Position numbers and translations under genes: made by a program. Below the pieces are notes generated by a model. That model saw only the letters and a program-made list of their open reading frames with translations, ran no database searches and had not been told where the DNA came from. 64,000 nucleotides of DNA from Streptomyces graminofaciens (lineage in GTDB: Bacteria; Actinomycetota; Actinomycetes; Streptomycetales; Streptomycetaceae): positions 2,170,001 through 2,234,000 of the forward strand of contig NZ_AP018448.1 in the NCBI RefSeq assembly GCF_030294945.1, written 5' to 3'. Positions 1 through 8,164 of the stretch are shown here, piece after piece. Each line of letters opens with the position of its first letter. Position 1 is the stretch's first letter.

Positions 1-1
1 G

Positions 2-1051
2 CTCGCGGACCTGGCACACGCTCTGCGAGTGCACGTTGAGGACCTTCAGGGCACGCCGACGCTCTTGGACGACCGCGGTCGTCACGCGGCCAGCATCCCG
101 GCGATTCGCACCGCGCTCATGCAGTCGCGACGGCTGGCGGGCTCGCTGTACGACGGCCGTGAAACCGTGCGCCTCGAACGTCTCTCGTTCGCAGTCGACG
201 AAGCCTGGCGGCTCTTTCAGGATTGCCAGTTCGCGCGCCTTGGAGAGTGCTTGCCCGGGCTACTCGCGGACGCCCGGCTGGCAACACAGGAGCGCACGGC
301 TGGCGCCGAACACGTCGAAGCACTCCGATTGTTCGCACTGACCTGCCACGTGGCAGCGGTTCTTCTACGAAAGGTGGGTGAGACCAACCTGGCCTGGACC
401 GCTGTAGACCAAGGCGACATGGCGGCCGCAGAGTCCGAAGACCCCGCCACAATGCTCGCTCTGCGCCGAGGGGTCGCGCATGTTCAACTCGGCGCCGGCA
501 TGCCGGCAGAGGCGGTGAACGTCACCCTCGACGCGGCAGACGACCTCGAACCCGGTTGGTGGCGCTCCACACCGGCTTCTCTCTCCCTGTACGGGACCCT
601 GTTCCTCAACGGAGCCGTCGCAGCAGCCCGGATGCGGAACCGGGCGCTGGCAGATCACATGATGGGTAAAGCCCAAGAAGCAGCGCACCTGCTCGGCGGC
701 GACTCCAACGCGATGTGGACCTCCTTCGGGCCCGGCAACGTAGAGATCCACCGGCTGGCGCTCGCCCTGGAATTCGAGGACGTCCAACTGGCCGTGGACG
801 TAGCGCCGAGAGTCAGAGCGGCAGGACTGCCGGTAGAACGACGGGGGCGGGCGCGACTGGATGTTGCTCGTGCCTATGCTGAGGCAGGGCGGACAGATGA
901 GGCGATAGACCATCTCAAGCGCGCCTACCGAACCGCTCCCGAGCAGATCAAGGCACACGAGTTCGCTCGGGACCTAGCTCGTCGGCTCCACAAGCGATCC
1001 CGCCGTCAGGATGTCCAGGACCTGGCCATGCGGCTCGGCGCCATCAGGTAG
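2..1051 (+). CDS. XRE-type regulator with TPR-like C-terminus, 5' end cut by window
   Basis: The reading frame is already open at base 2 (LADLAHALRVHVEDL...), so the true start lies outside the window. The first visible residues look like the end of a helix-turn-helix domain. The rest is about 320 residues of alpha-helical, Ala/Leu-rich sequence like the TPR-containing XRE regulators that are abundant in Streptomyces. The last part (RARLDVARAYAEAGRTDEAIDHLKRAY) has the spacing of a TPR unit. It is followed by an RsbW-like ATPase gene and a second XRE gene. Regulatory role is inferred from family resemblance; the target is unknown. Confidence 0.7.
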   Translation, partial: LADLAHALRVHVEDLQGTPTLLDDRGRHAASIPAIRTALMQSRRLAGSLYDGRETVRLERLSFAVDEAWRLFQDCQFARLGECLPGLLADARLATQERTAGAEHVEALRLFALTCHVAAVLLRKVGETNLAWTAVDQGDMAAAESEDPATMLALRRGVAHVQLGAGMPAEAVNVTLDAADDLEPGWWRSTPASLSLYGTLFLNGAVAAARMRNRALADHMMGKAQEAAHLLGGDSNAMWTSFGPGNVEIHRLALALEFEDVQLAVDVAPRVRAAGLPVERRGRARLDVARAYAEAGRTDEAIDHLKRAYRTAPEQIKAHEFARDLARRLHKRSRRQDVQDLAMRLGAIR

Positions 1052-1162
1052 CGGCGCTATAGAAGAGGTTCGTTGGCAGACCCGGAAAATTCCTCCGGGT
1101 CCGCCTCCCCATCGGCTCCTACGGTCGTTGCGACCAAGCCACTTGTACGGGGAGGCATCGGA

Positions 1163-1621
1163 GTGCCTGTGATCTATCGGCCGGATGATGGCGTCGGTCC
1201 CAAGAGCAGCAGTGCGGTGGTGCTCCGCTGGAGTCGCCATCCGCGCTGCGTCGGCCTTGCGCGTCGCGAACTCCGTAAAGTGCTTGGCGGTTGGGGCCTC
1301 TCAAGTATTGAGGACTCAGCTGTCCTCGTTCTCTCGGAGATCTTAACCGACGCGATACGTCACGGTAATGTGCACCCGGGCGCAGAGATCGAGACACGGT
1401 ATCTGCGAGTACGAAGTGGCCTGCGAATCGAGGTGTCGGACACAGTCCACGAATTCCGCCAGTTGACGGAAAGTTCCTCGGAGCCAGACAGAGATCCCCG
1501 GCTAAGGCTCATAGACGCACTGGCCGACCGGTGGAAGATGAACGACTCCTTCAGTATCAGCATATCGGCGTGGGCAGAGCTCGACTTCCCGTCACAGACT
1601 GGCGCCCCCGATGTCGAATGA
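1163..1621 (+). CDS. RsbW-like ATP-binding protein (HATPase_c_2)
   Basis: This 152-residue protein resembles the small GHKL ATPases that act as anti-sigma or regulatory kinases in Streptomyces. An N-box-like segment (SEILTDAIRHGNVHPG) and a shorter ATP-lid region (EVSDTVHEFRQL) are visible; the N-box has D where N is usual in LxxNAxxH, so ATP binding may be weak. The frame is open to a TTG at 1073, but GTG at 1163 is preceded by GGAGG at 1151-1155 with 7-nt spacing, so I chose it. The 3' end overlaps the next gene by 11 nt, which suggests translational coupling to the XRE protein. Confidence 0.65.
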   Translation: MPVIYRPDDGVGPKSSSAVVLRWSRHPRCVGLARRELRKVLGGWGLSSIEDSAVLVLSEILTDAIRHGNVHPGAEIETRYLRVRSGLRIEVSDTVHEFRQLTESSSEPDRDPRLRLIDALADRWKMNDSFSISISAWAELDFPSQTGAPDVE

Positions 1622-2162
1622 TGCCGGCCATCGTTTTCCGCTCGCCTTAGCAGTTGACGAGGACACCCACAGGATCCCGATACGCACAGGCGCAACGACG
1701 GTCGAGACGAGGGGCCAGGAGAGCAGCCCTTCGCCTTCATCCGCCACGGACACCGCTGAGCGGCATGGGCGCCTGTGTCGATGGTGTCGACGACCTCTGA
1801 GCCGATACAACAACGAACCGTACTGCGGCGCTTGTTCGCGACACGTATCAGCTACCCCTTCGCCACCGCCCCAGGTGGTACCAGAGGTTTGGAAGCGAGT
1901 GGACGTCCGGGAAGCTCTCTGGGCCCGTGATTTTGGCCGAGTGTGTCACCTTGTGCGAATCGGCAGCTCACTACGCCAGAGTGACATGGCGGAGCTCACG
2001 GGTCTGAGTCAAGCCTTCCTGTCCATGCTGGAGTCAGGGGTACGAAGACTTACCAACATCGACAAGATCGTCGAACTACTTGCAGGACTCAATACTCCGG
2101 CGGAACTCACCGGTCCCATGCTCCAACCGTCGGCAGTGGAAGGCCGACCGTGCGGCCCATAA
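1611..2162 (+). CDS. XRE helix-turn-helix protein with zinc-ribbon-like N-terminus, probably truncated
   Basis: This is a 183-residue protein. Residues about 56-78 hold a CRWCRRPLSRYNNEPYCGAC segment of the CxxC...CxxC type, and about 119-165 form a helix-turn-helix (SLRQSDMAELTGLSQAFLSMLESG). In the Streptomyces family with this arrangement, as I remember it, the helix-turn-helix is followed by a long TPR region. Here the protein stops about 20 residues after it, so it is likely a truncated member. The start overlaps the preceding ATPase gene. It could still bind DNA, and it is a candidate regulator for the repeated operator near 2540 and 7940. Confidence 0.6.
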   Translation: MSNDAGHRFPLALAVDEDTHRIPIRTGATTVETRGQESSPSPSSATDTAERHGRLCRWCRRPLSRYNNEPYCGACSRHVSATPSPPPQVVPEVWKRVDVREALWARDFGRVCHLVRIGSSLRQSDMAELTGLSQAFLSMLESGVRRLTNIDKIVELLAGLNTPAELTGPMLQPSAVEGRPCGP

Positions 2163-2532
2163 CTCACAGGGAAGAAAGCGGAATGGCCAGCGTGACGCTC
2201 GGCCGGGTAGACCACTCCCAGCAACATCGAGATGATGCTGTTCACGCAGAAGGAAAGAAGGGCTTTTAGGTCACTTATGTGGCCACGCCCGTCGGAAGGT
2301 GGCGCAGTTGACTATTTCGCCCGGTACCCGAGGTTTCAAAAGAGATCGGCGAAGATAGTCGATAAGCCCGTCTGTCAGTTGGCACCGTCTTACGGCTCGC
2401 CGAGCCAGGCATCGGTACCTTGCAAACCCCGTGTGAGGGACCTGGTCGGGCGCCCCGGACGACTGGATAGAGCGCGGGGAGTGCGTGTCAGCGGCGAAGG
2501 ATTGCAACTTAGCGTACTCACGTGATCCCGCG
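2163..2532. other. Intergenic, no gene seen
   Basis: Between the XRE gene and the operator of the radical-SAM operon no frame has convincing codon pattern or ribosome site. The short open frames on both strands look like chance. It may hold decayed remains of the missing C-terminal part of the XRE gene, but I cannot recognise them. Confidence 0.4.
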
Positions 2533-2557
2533 AATATCACCGCCGTGATATCACCCC
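2533..2557. promoter_or_regulatory. Operator-like inverted repeat, copy 1
   Basis: The site contains TATCAC (2535-2540), a CGCC spacer and GTGATA (2545-2550). It runs on into TCACC, so GTGATATCAC at 2545-2554 is itself a perfect palindrome. On the reverse strand it reads GTGATATCACGGCGGTGAT, identical to the copy at 7932-7952. It lies 116 bp upstream of the first gene of the radical-SAM operon. The inference is a shared transcription-factor site. Confidence 0.65.
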
Positions 2558-2672
2558 TGAGATGTGCTCGCCCCACAAATCCGGAGCACCCTCGTCAAGG
2601 GCCCGAACTCCAGGCCCGCACAGCACTACGTCAGATCCGAATGCGCCGCGCCAGCGACAGGAGATGAGTGCC

Positions 2673-3029
2673 ATGCCGACACCACGACGAAACAAGAACG
2701 ATCACCTGCTCTACGCCGACGTCGTCGATTCCAAGCAGAAGGCCGGAGTCTGGATGGGCGAGCGTGACGCCTTCCAGGCCAAGCAGGCCGAGATCCTGGA
2801 AGCGGTGAAGGATCAGGCGGACTGGGTCCCGGTCGAGAACGCCATCATGGTGGTCACCACCGACCCCGCCGGCATCACGGTCATCGCCCCGAACCCGACG
2901 CTCCCTGGCGTGATCGTCCTCGCCGACGGCGGCTCACCGGAGGCCTCAGCGCAGCTGCAGGCCGCCGGCGAGGAGCTCGTCCGCAAGGTGATGGCCGAGC
3001 GCGGCATCCTCGAAGAGGAAGCCGCGTAA
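2673..3029 (+). CDS. Small protein opening the radical-SAM operon, possible RiPP precursor or partner
   Basis: This protein has 118 residues and I do not recognise a family. The start is ATG 2673, nine bases after AGGAG (2659-2663); ATG 2664 abuts the AGGAG directly and is less likely. The N-terminus is basic (PRRNKND), the middle is mixed alpha/beta (NAIMVVTTDPAGITVIAP) and the end is acidic (RGILEEEAA). There are no cysteines, and the sequence is longer than most RiPP precursors. Its position, first in an operon with two radical-SAM enzymes and an oxygenase and only 5 nt before the first of these, makes it the best substrate or substrate-carrier candidate. That is an inference from context. 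Confidence 0.6.
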   Translation: MPTPRRNKNDHLLYADVVDSKQKAGVWMGERDAFQAKQAEILEAVKDQADWVPVENAIMVVTTDPAGITVIAPNPTLPGVIVLADGGSPEASAQLQAAGEELVRKVMAERGILEEEAA

Positions 3030-3034
3030 CACAG

Positions 3035-4336
3035 GTGGTCACCTCACAGCTCCTGTGGGGGAAGTACATCCAGTACGTCCGGGACGGCGAGGGCGCCCTC
3101 CTCGACCCGGTCACGCTGGACAGCGTGTACCTCGACCGCGGGGAGGTCACCGACCTCTCCGCGGTTCCCCCGACCGCGACCCACAAAGCTCTCGCCGAGC
3201 TCGGCTTCACGCAGGACAGCCCTCGCGCTGATCAGCGTGAAGCACTCCGCAACCGGCTCCACCAACTCGACCTGGATCCCGTCCCCGTACGGATCAGCGG
3301 CCTGCGCGTCGTCCTCACCGACGCCTGCAACATGAAGTGCAGCTACTGCTTCGTCGAAACCAACACCGGCAAGCCGGACATGACCGAGCAAGAAATCTCC
3401 GACGGCCTGACCTACCTCTTCGAGACGAACGCCGGCCACGACGAGGTGGCCATCCAGTGGTTCGGTGGCGAACCGACGACCCGGTTCGACCTGATGCAGT
3501 ACGGGGACACCCTCGCGGACTCCCTCGCCGCGCAGTACGACGTCAAGCAGGTCCGCCGAACGGTCGTCACCAACGGGGCCCGCATCACCGACGCCATGAT
3601 CGACCACTTCGCCCGCTACGAGTACGGCGTCGGAATCTCCATCGACGGACCGCCCGCCATCAACTCCGAGAACCGCCGGCTCCTGGGCGGGCAGGCGGCC
3701 GACGACCGGATCCGACGCAACGTCCGCAGGCTCCTCGACGCAGGCGCCATCCACGTGGGATGCAACCTCACCCCCACAACCGCGAACATCGGCCGCCTCG
3801 CCGAAACCGTCAGCTGGATCATCGACGACCTCGGGTTGAAGTTCATCTACGCCAACACCCCGATACCCACCAGCGGACGCTGGACGGTCGAGGGCAGGGA
3901 GCTGGCCAAGGAGCTGTACCAAGCACGCCTCGTCGCCCTCGGGCGCGGCGGGATGATGTTCTCCGTCCTCGACCGGGCATTCCAGGCCCTCGACCGGCGC
4001 CGCCCCATGCTCTTCGACCACATCCAGAGCGACCGGACCCTGAACGTCGCCCTACTACCCGGCAACCGGGTCAGCCTCTGCGACATCAACTTCACCGCAC
4101 CCACCTTCCTTCACACGCTCGACGAGTTGCGAGCGGACCCGAACCTGCTGGGCGGCATCGCGAAGAACGTCGCCCCGATCCCCGAATGCGGTCAGTGCCC
4201 TGCCCTCGCGATCTGCGGGGGGCCCTCACGCAACGAACAACTCCTCATCCGCGGAGACCGGCCGGACCCGCAGATGTGCGACTTCTACGCGAGCACCGTG
4301 GAGATCGCCGTATGGGACAGCACGGGGGTGCAGTGA
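3035..4336 (+). CDS. Radical SAM/SPASM peptide maturase-like enzyme
   Basis: In this 433-residue protein, CNMKCSYC at residues 98-105 is the CxxxCxxC motif that binds the radical-SAM [4Fe-4S] cluster. QWFGGEP is the usual glycine-rich SAM-binding stretch. A SPASM-type cysteine set follows at 349, 385, 388, 394 and 415 (CGQCPALAICGG), typical of enzymes that modify peptides with extra Fe-S clusters. The first 90 residues resemble the leader-recognition-like N-terminus seen in such maturases. The GTG start at 3035 comes five bases after the small-protein gene, and the stop overlaps the next GTG as GTGA. The chemistry performed cannot be told from sequence. Confidence 0.85.
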   Translation: MVTSQLLWGKYIQYVRDGEGALLDPVTLDSVYLDRGEVTDLSAVPPTATHKALAELGFTQDSPRADQREALRNRLHQLDLDPVPVRISGLRVVLTDACNMKCSYCFVETNTGKPDMTEQEISDGLTYLFETNAGHDEVAIQWFGGEPTTRFDLMQYGDTLADSLAAQYDVKQVRRTVVTNGARITDAMIDHFARYEYGVGISIDGPPAINSENRRLLGGQAADDRIRRNVRRLLDAGAIHVGCNLTPTTANIGRLAETVSWIIDDLGLKFIYANTPIPTSGRWTVEGRELAKELYQARLVALGRGGMMFSVLDRAFQALDRRRPMLFDHIQSDRTLNVALLPGNRVSLCDINFTAPTFLHTLDELRADPNLLGGIAKNVAPIPECGQCPALAICGGPSRNEQLLIRGDRPDPQMCDFYASTVEIAVWDSTGVQ

Positions 4337-5238
4337 ACACCGTTACCCAGCCCGAGCGCCCGCCCGCGTTAACCCGGCAGCGGTTCCGCTCCGCACTCAT
4401 CAGCACCGCTGGCCACTGCAAGATCGCCTGCGGATTCTGCTTCCGAGCCGACCGGGCCCACGGCTTCCTCGACATCGCCACCTACACCCGGGCACTGTCC
4501 CGGCTGAGGGAGACCGGCGTCGAGGCGATCTGCCTGACCGGCGGCGAACCCGCTCACCACCCCCAACTCCGCCAGCTCGTACGGCTCGCCCACCAGTTCG
4601 GGATTCCCGTGTCGACAGTCACCTCGGCCCGAGACCCCGACGACGTCGACCGGTTGGCCGACATCGCGCGCCTGCTCGCGAACGTCACCGTGTCCGCCGA
4701 CTCGGCCGGTGCCATGGCACTCGGGCGCACCACCCGGTCCGTGGCGTCGGCAATCACGACCCTCGAGCAGGTCCCCCCGGCAGAGAGAGTTCTCCACCTC
4801 ACGTACTGGAAACTCACAGCCCAGGAGTGCCACGACGTCTACGAGCGCATCCACAAGTCAGGAGTCCAGATCCAGCTCAGCCCGGTGGCACTCGACGACA
4901 CGGCACGACAGCGCGCCGGCTTCACCTTCTACAACTACCTGGCCCAGCAGCGCGAGGACGCCGACCTTCTCGGACGCTACTTCCAGCTCACCCCGCGGTT
5001 CCAGGAGTACCTCACCGCGCTGCGAGCCATGCACCTGTACCCCGAGCGACGGCCATCCTGCGCGTCCGCGACGCTGTACGTGTCCGCAAGCGGCGAGATC
5101 CGCCGCTGCCCCTACGGCAAAACGGGGGTGAGCGTCCGCGCGCCCCGCGCGGAGATCAGTCGCTTTCTCCAGGCCGAACCGCAGGACCGGACCACCCCAG
5201 AGTGCGCGGCCATCTGCCGCGCCGACGACACCCCGTGA
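4333..5238 (+). CDS. Second radical SAM enzyme of the operon
   Basis: This 301-residue protein carries CKIACGFC at residues 29-36 (CxxxCxxC), then CLTGGEP as the SAM-binding glycine-rich motif. A C-terminal twitch/SPASM-like region has paired cysteines (SCASATLYVSASGEIRRC, then PECAAIC). The GTG start at 4333 shares bases with the stop of the preceding radical-SAM gene (GTGA), so the two are translationally coupled. The same frame is open well upstream, but that part is the shadow of the first enzyme. Two different radical-SAM enzymes in tandem imply sequential modification of a common substrate; the substrate is inferred to be the operon's small protein. Confidence 0.85.
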   Translation: MNTVTQPERPPALTRQRFRSALISTAGHCKIACGFCFRADRAHGFLDIATYTRALSRLRETGVEAICLTGGEPAHHPQLRQLVRLAHQFGIPVSTVTSARDPDDVDRLADIARLLANVTVSADSAGAMALGRTTRSVASAITTLEQVPPAERVLHLTYWKLTAQECHDVYERIHKSGVQIQLSPVALDDTARQRAGFTFYNYLAQQREDADLLGRYFQLTPRFQEYLTALRAMHLYPERRPSCASATLYVSASGEIRRCPYGKTGVSVRAPRAEISRFLQAEPQDRTTPECAAICRADDTP

Positions 5239-5245
5239 GTGGACG

Positions 5246-6031
5246 ATGACGACCCCAGTCACCACACCAGAAGAGTTCATCGAACAGTGGCGGATCCCTC
5301 CCAACAGGCGCGTCAGTAACATCCTCACCCCCACCGGCTTCAGCTTTCCGCCCGCCCTTCACGTCCTCGACGCCGTCCGGCGGGACGAGGAAGTGCGCTT
5401 CACCATCCTCGGAGACGAGGACTGGTCCGTACGCATGGACCGTACGTCGGCCTTCCGCACAGCCCCGGTCGAAGAAGTGGCCACGTGGACGTTCCGCCTC
5501 GTCCACTTCAACCTCACCCGCTTCTACGACGGACTCCTCAGCGGATTCCAAGAGCAGGTCATGGTCCCCTGGCGAACCCGGCTGTCGAGCTGGGGGTTCA
5601 CGTGGCAACGGTGCGCGCCCCTGCTGTTCATCTCCACGGGCGGTGCCTCATCGACGTATCACAACGACAACTCGCACGGGCTCGTGTGGCAGGTCGAGGG
5701 CACGAAGACCTTCCACAGCTACAGGAACCCCGACAAGCACCTCACGGCCGAGGCCGCTGTGGTGGGCGAGACCACCGCAGAGGATCCGCCCGAACACGAC
5801 CCGGCTGACCGCGAGTCCTTACGGATGGGGCCCGGTGACCGACTGTGGAGCCACGCCCTGACCCCGCACTGGGTGACCACCGATTCCTCGCTCGCGATGA
5901 GCGTCACCCTCTCCCACGGCGGCCTGTGCCACCAAGGCCGCTTCGCCGAACGTGAATTGGCACTCCGCGCCTACTGGGACCAGCACCCCGACGAGGCGTG
6001 GAAGCTCGATCTGCGACACGTTCGCTACTGA
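5246..6031 (+). CDS. JmjC/cupin-like Fe(II)/2-oxoglutarate oxygenase
   Basis: This 261-residue protein has the cupin_8/JmjC pattern. An HxD motif (H139-N-D141 in STYHNDNSHG) is followed by WQVEGTKTFHSYR, and a distal histidine lies in GPGDRLWSHALTPHWV (H208 most likely). Such enzymes hydroxylate protein or peptide side chains using iron, O2 and 2-oxoglutarate. The gene lies 7 nt after the second radical-SAM gene and closes the operon before a strong terminator. It probably adds a hydroxyl to the peptide or to an intermediate. The family call is firm; the substrate is inference. Confidence 0.75.
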   Translation: MTTPVTTPEEFIEQWRIPPNRRVSNILTPTGFSFPPALHVLDAVRRDEEVRFTILGDEDWSVRMDRTSAFRTAPVEEVATWTFRLVHFNLTRFYDGLLSGFQEQVMVPWRTRLSSWGFTWQRCAPLLFISTGGASSTYHNDNSHGLVWQVEGTKTFHSYRNPDKHLTAEAAVVGETTAEDPPEHDPADRESLRMGPGDRLWSHALTPHWVTTDSSLAMSVTLSHGGLCHQGRFAERELALRAYWDQHPDEAWKLDLRHVRY

Positions 6032-6035
6032 CCAG

Positions 6036-6077
6036 GCCGGGGCCGCTGCACCCTCCAAAGGGTGCAGCGGCCCCGGC
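6036..6077. terminator. Bidirectional terminator hairpin
   Basis: A perfect 19-bp stem (6036-6054 with 6059-6077) with a CCAA loop sits between the plus-strand radical-SAM operon and the minus-strand aspS2 gene. It can serve both directions. Confidence 0.8.
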
Positions 6078-6088
6078 TCTTGGCGTGA

Positions 6089-7411
6089 CTACGGGGTGAG
6101 CCGGTTCGGGCCACGGAACAGGAACGTGGCCTCCCGAATCGAGTCGAGGCCGAGCATCACCATCAGGACCCGCCCGAGCCCCATGCCCAGACCGCCGTGC
6201 GGCGGGCATCCGTACCGGAAGGCGTTCAGGTAGTCCTGCATCGGCTCGGTGCTCATCCCCTTCTCCGCAGCCTGTTTCAAGAGCACGTCGTAGCGGTGCT
6301 CACGCTGCGCACCGGTGGTGACCTCCAGCCCCTTCCACAGCAGGTCGAAGCTGAGCGTCACACCCGGGTCGTCCGTCGGCCGCATGTGGTAGAAGGGCCG
6401 GATGCTCGTCGGATAGTGGGTGACGAACACCCACTCATGCCCTGTCTGTTCCTTGATGTACGAGGCGATCCCACGCTCGCCCTCTGGGTCCAGGTCCTCT
6501 TTCACGCCGACCGGGTCCCATCCCTTGGCCCGCAGGACCTCCTGCGTCTCGGCCATCGTGAGCCGCGGGAACGGCGTCGTCGGTACCGTCACTTCGACAC
6601 CGAACGTCTCCTGGATCGCCTCACCGTGTGCGTCGGCGACCTTGGCGATGGCATGTGCGAGCATCTGCTCCTCGAACGCCATCACGTCCTCGACTCCGTC
6701 GATCCACGCCAACTCCACGTCCACACCAGTGAATTCGGTGGCATGCCGGGAGGTGAACGACGGCTCAGCGCGGAAGACGGGCCCGATCTCGAAGACCTTG
6801 TCGACACCCGCCGAGATCGCCATCTGCTTGAAGAACTGCGGCGACTGAGCCAGGTAGGCGGAGCGGTCGAAGTAGCCGAGCTTGAACACCTCAGCGCCTG
6901 ACTCCGAGGCGGTGCCCATCAGCTTCGGGGTGTGCATCTCCGTGCACCCCTGCCCGTACGCGTACTCCCGCATCCCTTGCTCGAGTGTGGTCTGCACAGC
7001 GAACAGCAGCTGCGCCTGGGGCCGGCGCCGCACGTCGAGGAACCGCCAGTCCAGGCGGTGTTCGAGTCCGGTCTGCTCGTCGATGGGTAGCGGAGTCTCT
7101 GCCCGGTTCAGTACCTCGACCGATTCCGGGATGATCTCCAGGCCACCGAGCTTCACGATCGGATTGTCGACCACGCGACCGGTGATCCGGACTGCGGACT
7201 CCGGCGTCAGCCCCTCCAGCGCGGTCTCAACCTCGTCGCCTTCGCCGCCGCGTTTGTGAGTGACCTGCACCATGCCGGTGTGGTCACGTACGACGACGAA
7301 CTGCATCTTGCGCTGCAGGCGGAGCGTGTTCACCCAGCCCGACACAGAAACGGTCTGCCCGACATGTTCTCGCAGGCCAGACACCAGTACACGGCTAGTC
7401 ATGTGGATCAT
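6089..7411 (-). CDS. aspS2: Second aspartyl-tRNA synthetase, archaeal type
   Basis: This class II aminoacyl-tRNA synthetase charges tRNA with aspartate (the archaeal type can also mischarge tRNA-Asn). It has 440 residues, far shorter than the roughly 590-residue bacterial AspRS with its GAD insertion. An N-terminal OB fold (VSGWVNTLRLQRKMQFVVVRD) is followed by motif 2 (FRAEPSFTSRHATEFTGVD) and motif 3 (GLGMGLGRVLMVMLGLDSIRE). ATG 7411 is preceded by GGAGG with 6-nt spacing. A T-box leader precedes it. Streptomycetes should carry a housekeeping bacterial-type AspRS elsewhere, so this is a paralogue. Placed back-to-back with a radical-SAM operon, it could be a resistant target copy or supply Asp-tRNA for biosynthesis. 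Confidence 0.9.
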   Translation of the reverse strand: MIHMTSRVLVSGLREHVGQTVSVSGWVNTLRLQRKMQFVVVRDHTGMVQVTHKRGGEGDEVETALEGLTPESAVRITGRVVDNPIVKLGGLEIIPESVEVLNRAETPLPIDEQTGLEHRLDWRFLDVRRRPQAQLLFAVQTTLEQGMREYAYGQGCTEMHTPKLMGTASESGAEVFKLGYFDRSAYLAQSPQFFKQMAISAGVDKVFEIGPVFRAEPSFTSRHATEFTGVDVELAWIDGVEDVMAFEEQMLAHAIAKVADAHGEAIQETFGVEVTVPTTPFPRLTMAETQEVLRAKGWDPVGVKEDLDPEGERGIASYIKEQTGHEWVFVTHYPTSIRPFYHMRPTDDPGVTLSFDLLWKGLEVTTGAQREHRYDVLLKQAAEKGMSTEPMQDYLNAFRYGCPPHGGLGMGLGRVLMVMLGLDSIREATFLFRGPNRLTP

Positions 7412-7440
7412 CGCAGCCCTCCAAAGGGCGTCGTCATGAT

Positions 7441-7686
7441 CCCTTGGGGGCGCGGACGAGAAGGGTACTCGCGGTGCCACCGCGCCTTTACCGCAGCTCA
7501 GAGAGCCACGGCCTCATTCATGCCCGATGACGGGGGCCGGCCGGCGGGGCATTGGGCCTTCAACGAGGCCGTTCCTCCCCGCGCTCAGGAGGGTCTTCAC
7601 TTTGGGACGCAAGACCGCCTTCCCAGCTACCGGCGGCTCTCTCTCCTCGCGTGATCCCGCGGCTACTCGTCTCCTTCAACGCGTTG
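7441..7686 (-). promoter_or_regulatory. T-box riboswitch (tRNA-Asp) in the aspS2 leader
   Basis: Read on the minus strand, the leader starts after a possible -10 (TATGCT, 7698-7693). It shows GGAGACGAGTAG (Stem I base with AGTA box), then GGAGAGAGAGCCGCCGG and GGTAGCTGGGAAGGCGG (Stem I distal loops). GTGAAGACC places a GAC aspartate specifier at 7595-7593. The T-box core GCGGTGGCACCGCGAGTA covers 7481-7466 and is followed by TTCTCGTCCGCG, matching the classical T-box/antiterminator layout. TGGC in the T-box pairs with GCCA, that is discriminator G73 plus CCA, which is right for tRNA-Asp. Expression should rise when uncharged tRNA-Asp accumulates. Confidence 0.85.
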
Positions 7687-7698
7687 CTGTTGAGCATA

Positions 7699-8164
7699 GC
7701 GGGGCGGGCAGGGATGCGACAGCAAGATCGCGTCAACGAGCGGCCTGTCGGAGCAGCGTGCGGCCGTAATGACGGTCAACCGCCATCCAGATCTTCAGAG
7801 TCCCCTGCCCCAAGCCCTCGTCACGTATCAGATCCGGACGCCCTCAACGAGATACCCGGCAGGCCACGCTCTCTCTCCGCAGAGCCCGACTGCGCGAGAG
7901 GATTCACCTCCCTTTCACCACCGTATTTCTTGGGTGATATCACGGCGGTGATTTTTGGTCGACGCGATCGTGTTTTACGCTGCTTTGGCCAGGTCCTCGC
8001 ATCGATTTGGCCCACCCAAAAAATAGAAGAATTTTCGTCGCCTGCTTTCGCGATAGAGAGTCCATGCATTCACGAGCAATCGACGCACGTGAACACCAGT
8101 CACGAGCTATCGTCCCGTTTCCCACCGACCCTGCACGAGTAACTCCTGGAAAGGAACTCCTTCG
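7699..8164. other. Regulatory spacer between aspS2 and the RlmN-like gene
   Basis: No gene is seen. It holds the likely aspS2 promoter at its left edge, the second operator copy at 7932-7952 and an unusually A/T-rich stretch around 8019-8040 (CAAAAAATAGAAGAATTTT) that may be the promoter of the gene at 8165. Confidence 0.5.
7932..7952. promoter_or_regulatory. Operator-like inverted repeat, copy 2
   Basis: It reads GTGATATCACGGCGGTGAT within a 21-bp exact match to the reverse complement of the site at 2533-2557; the flanks differ. It lies 213 bp upstream of the RlmN-like gene. Two identical sites upstream of two units suggest one regulator controls both. Confidence 0.65.

Noticed and set aside
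2533-7952. The two 21-bp inverted copies as ends of an invertible or mobile segment
   Set aside because: No recombinase gene lies between them, flanks show no extended similarity, and both copies sit at promoter-like positions, so operators explain them better.
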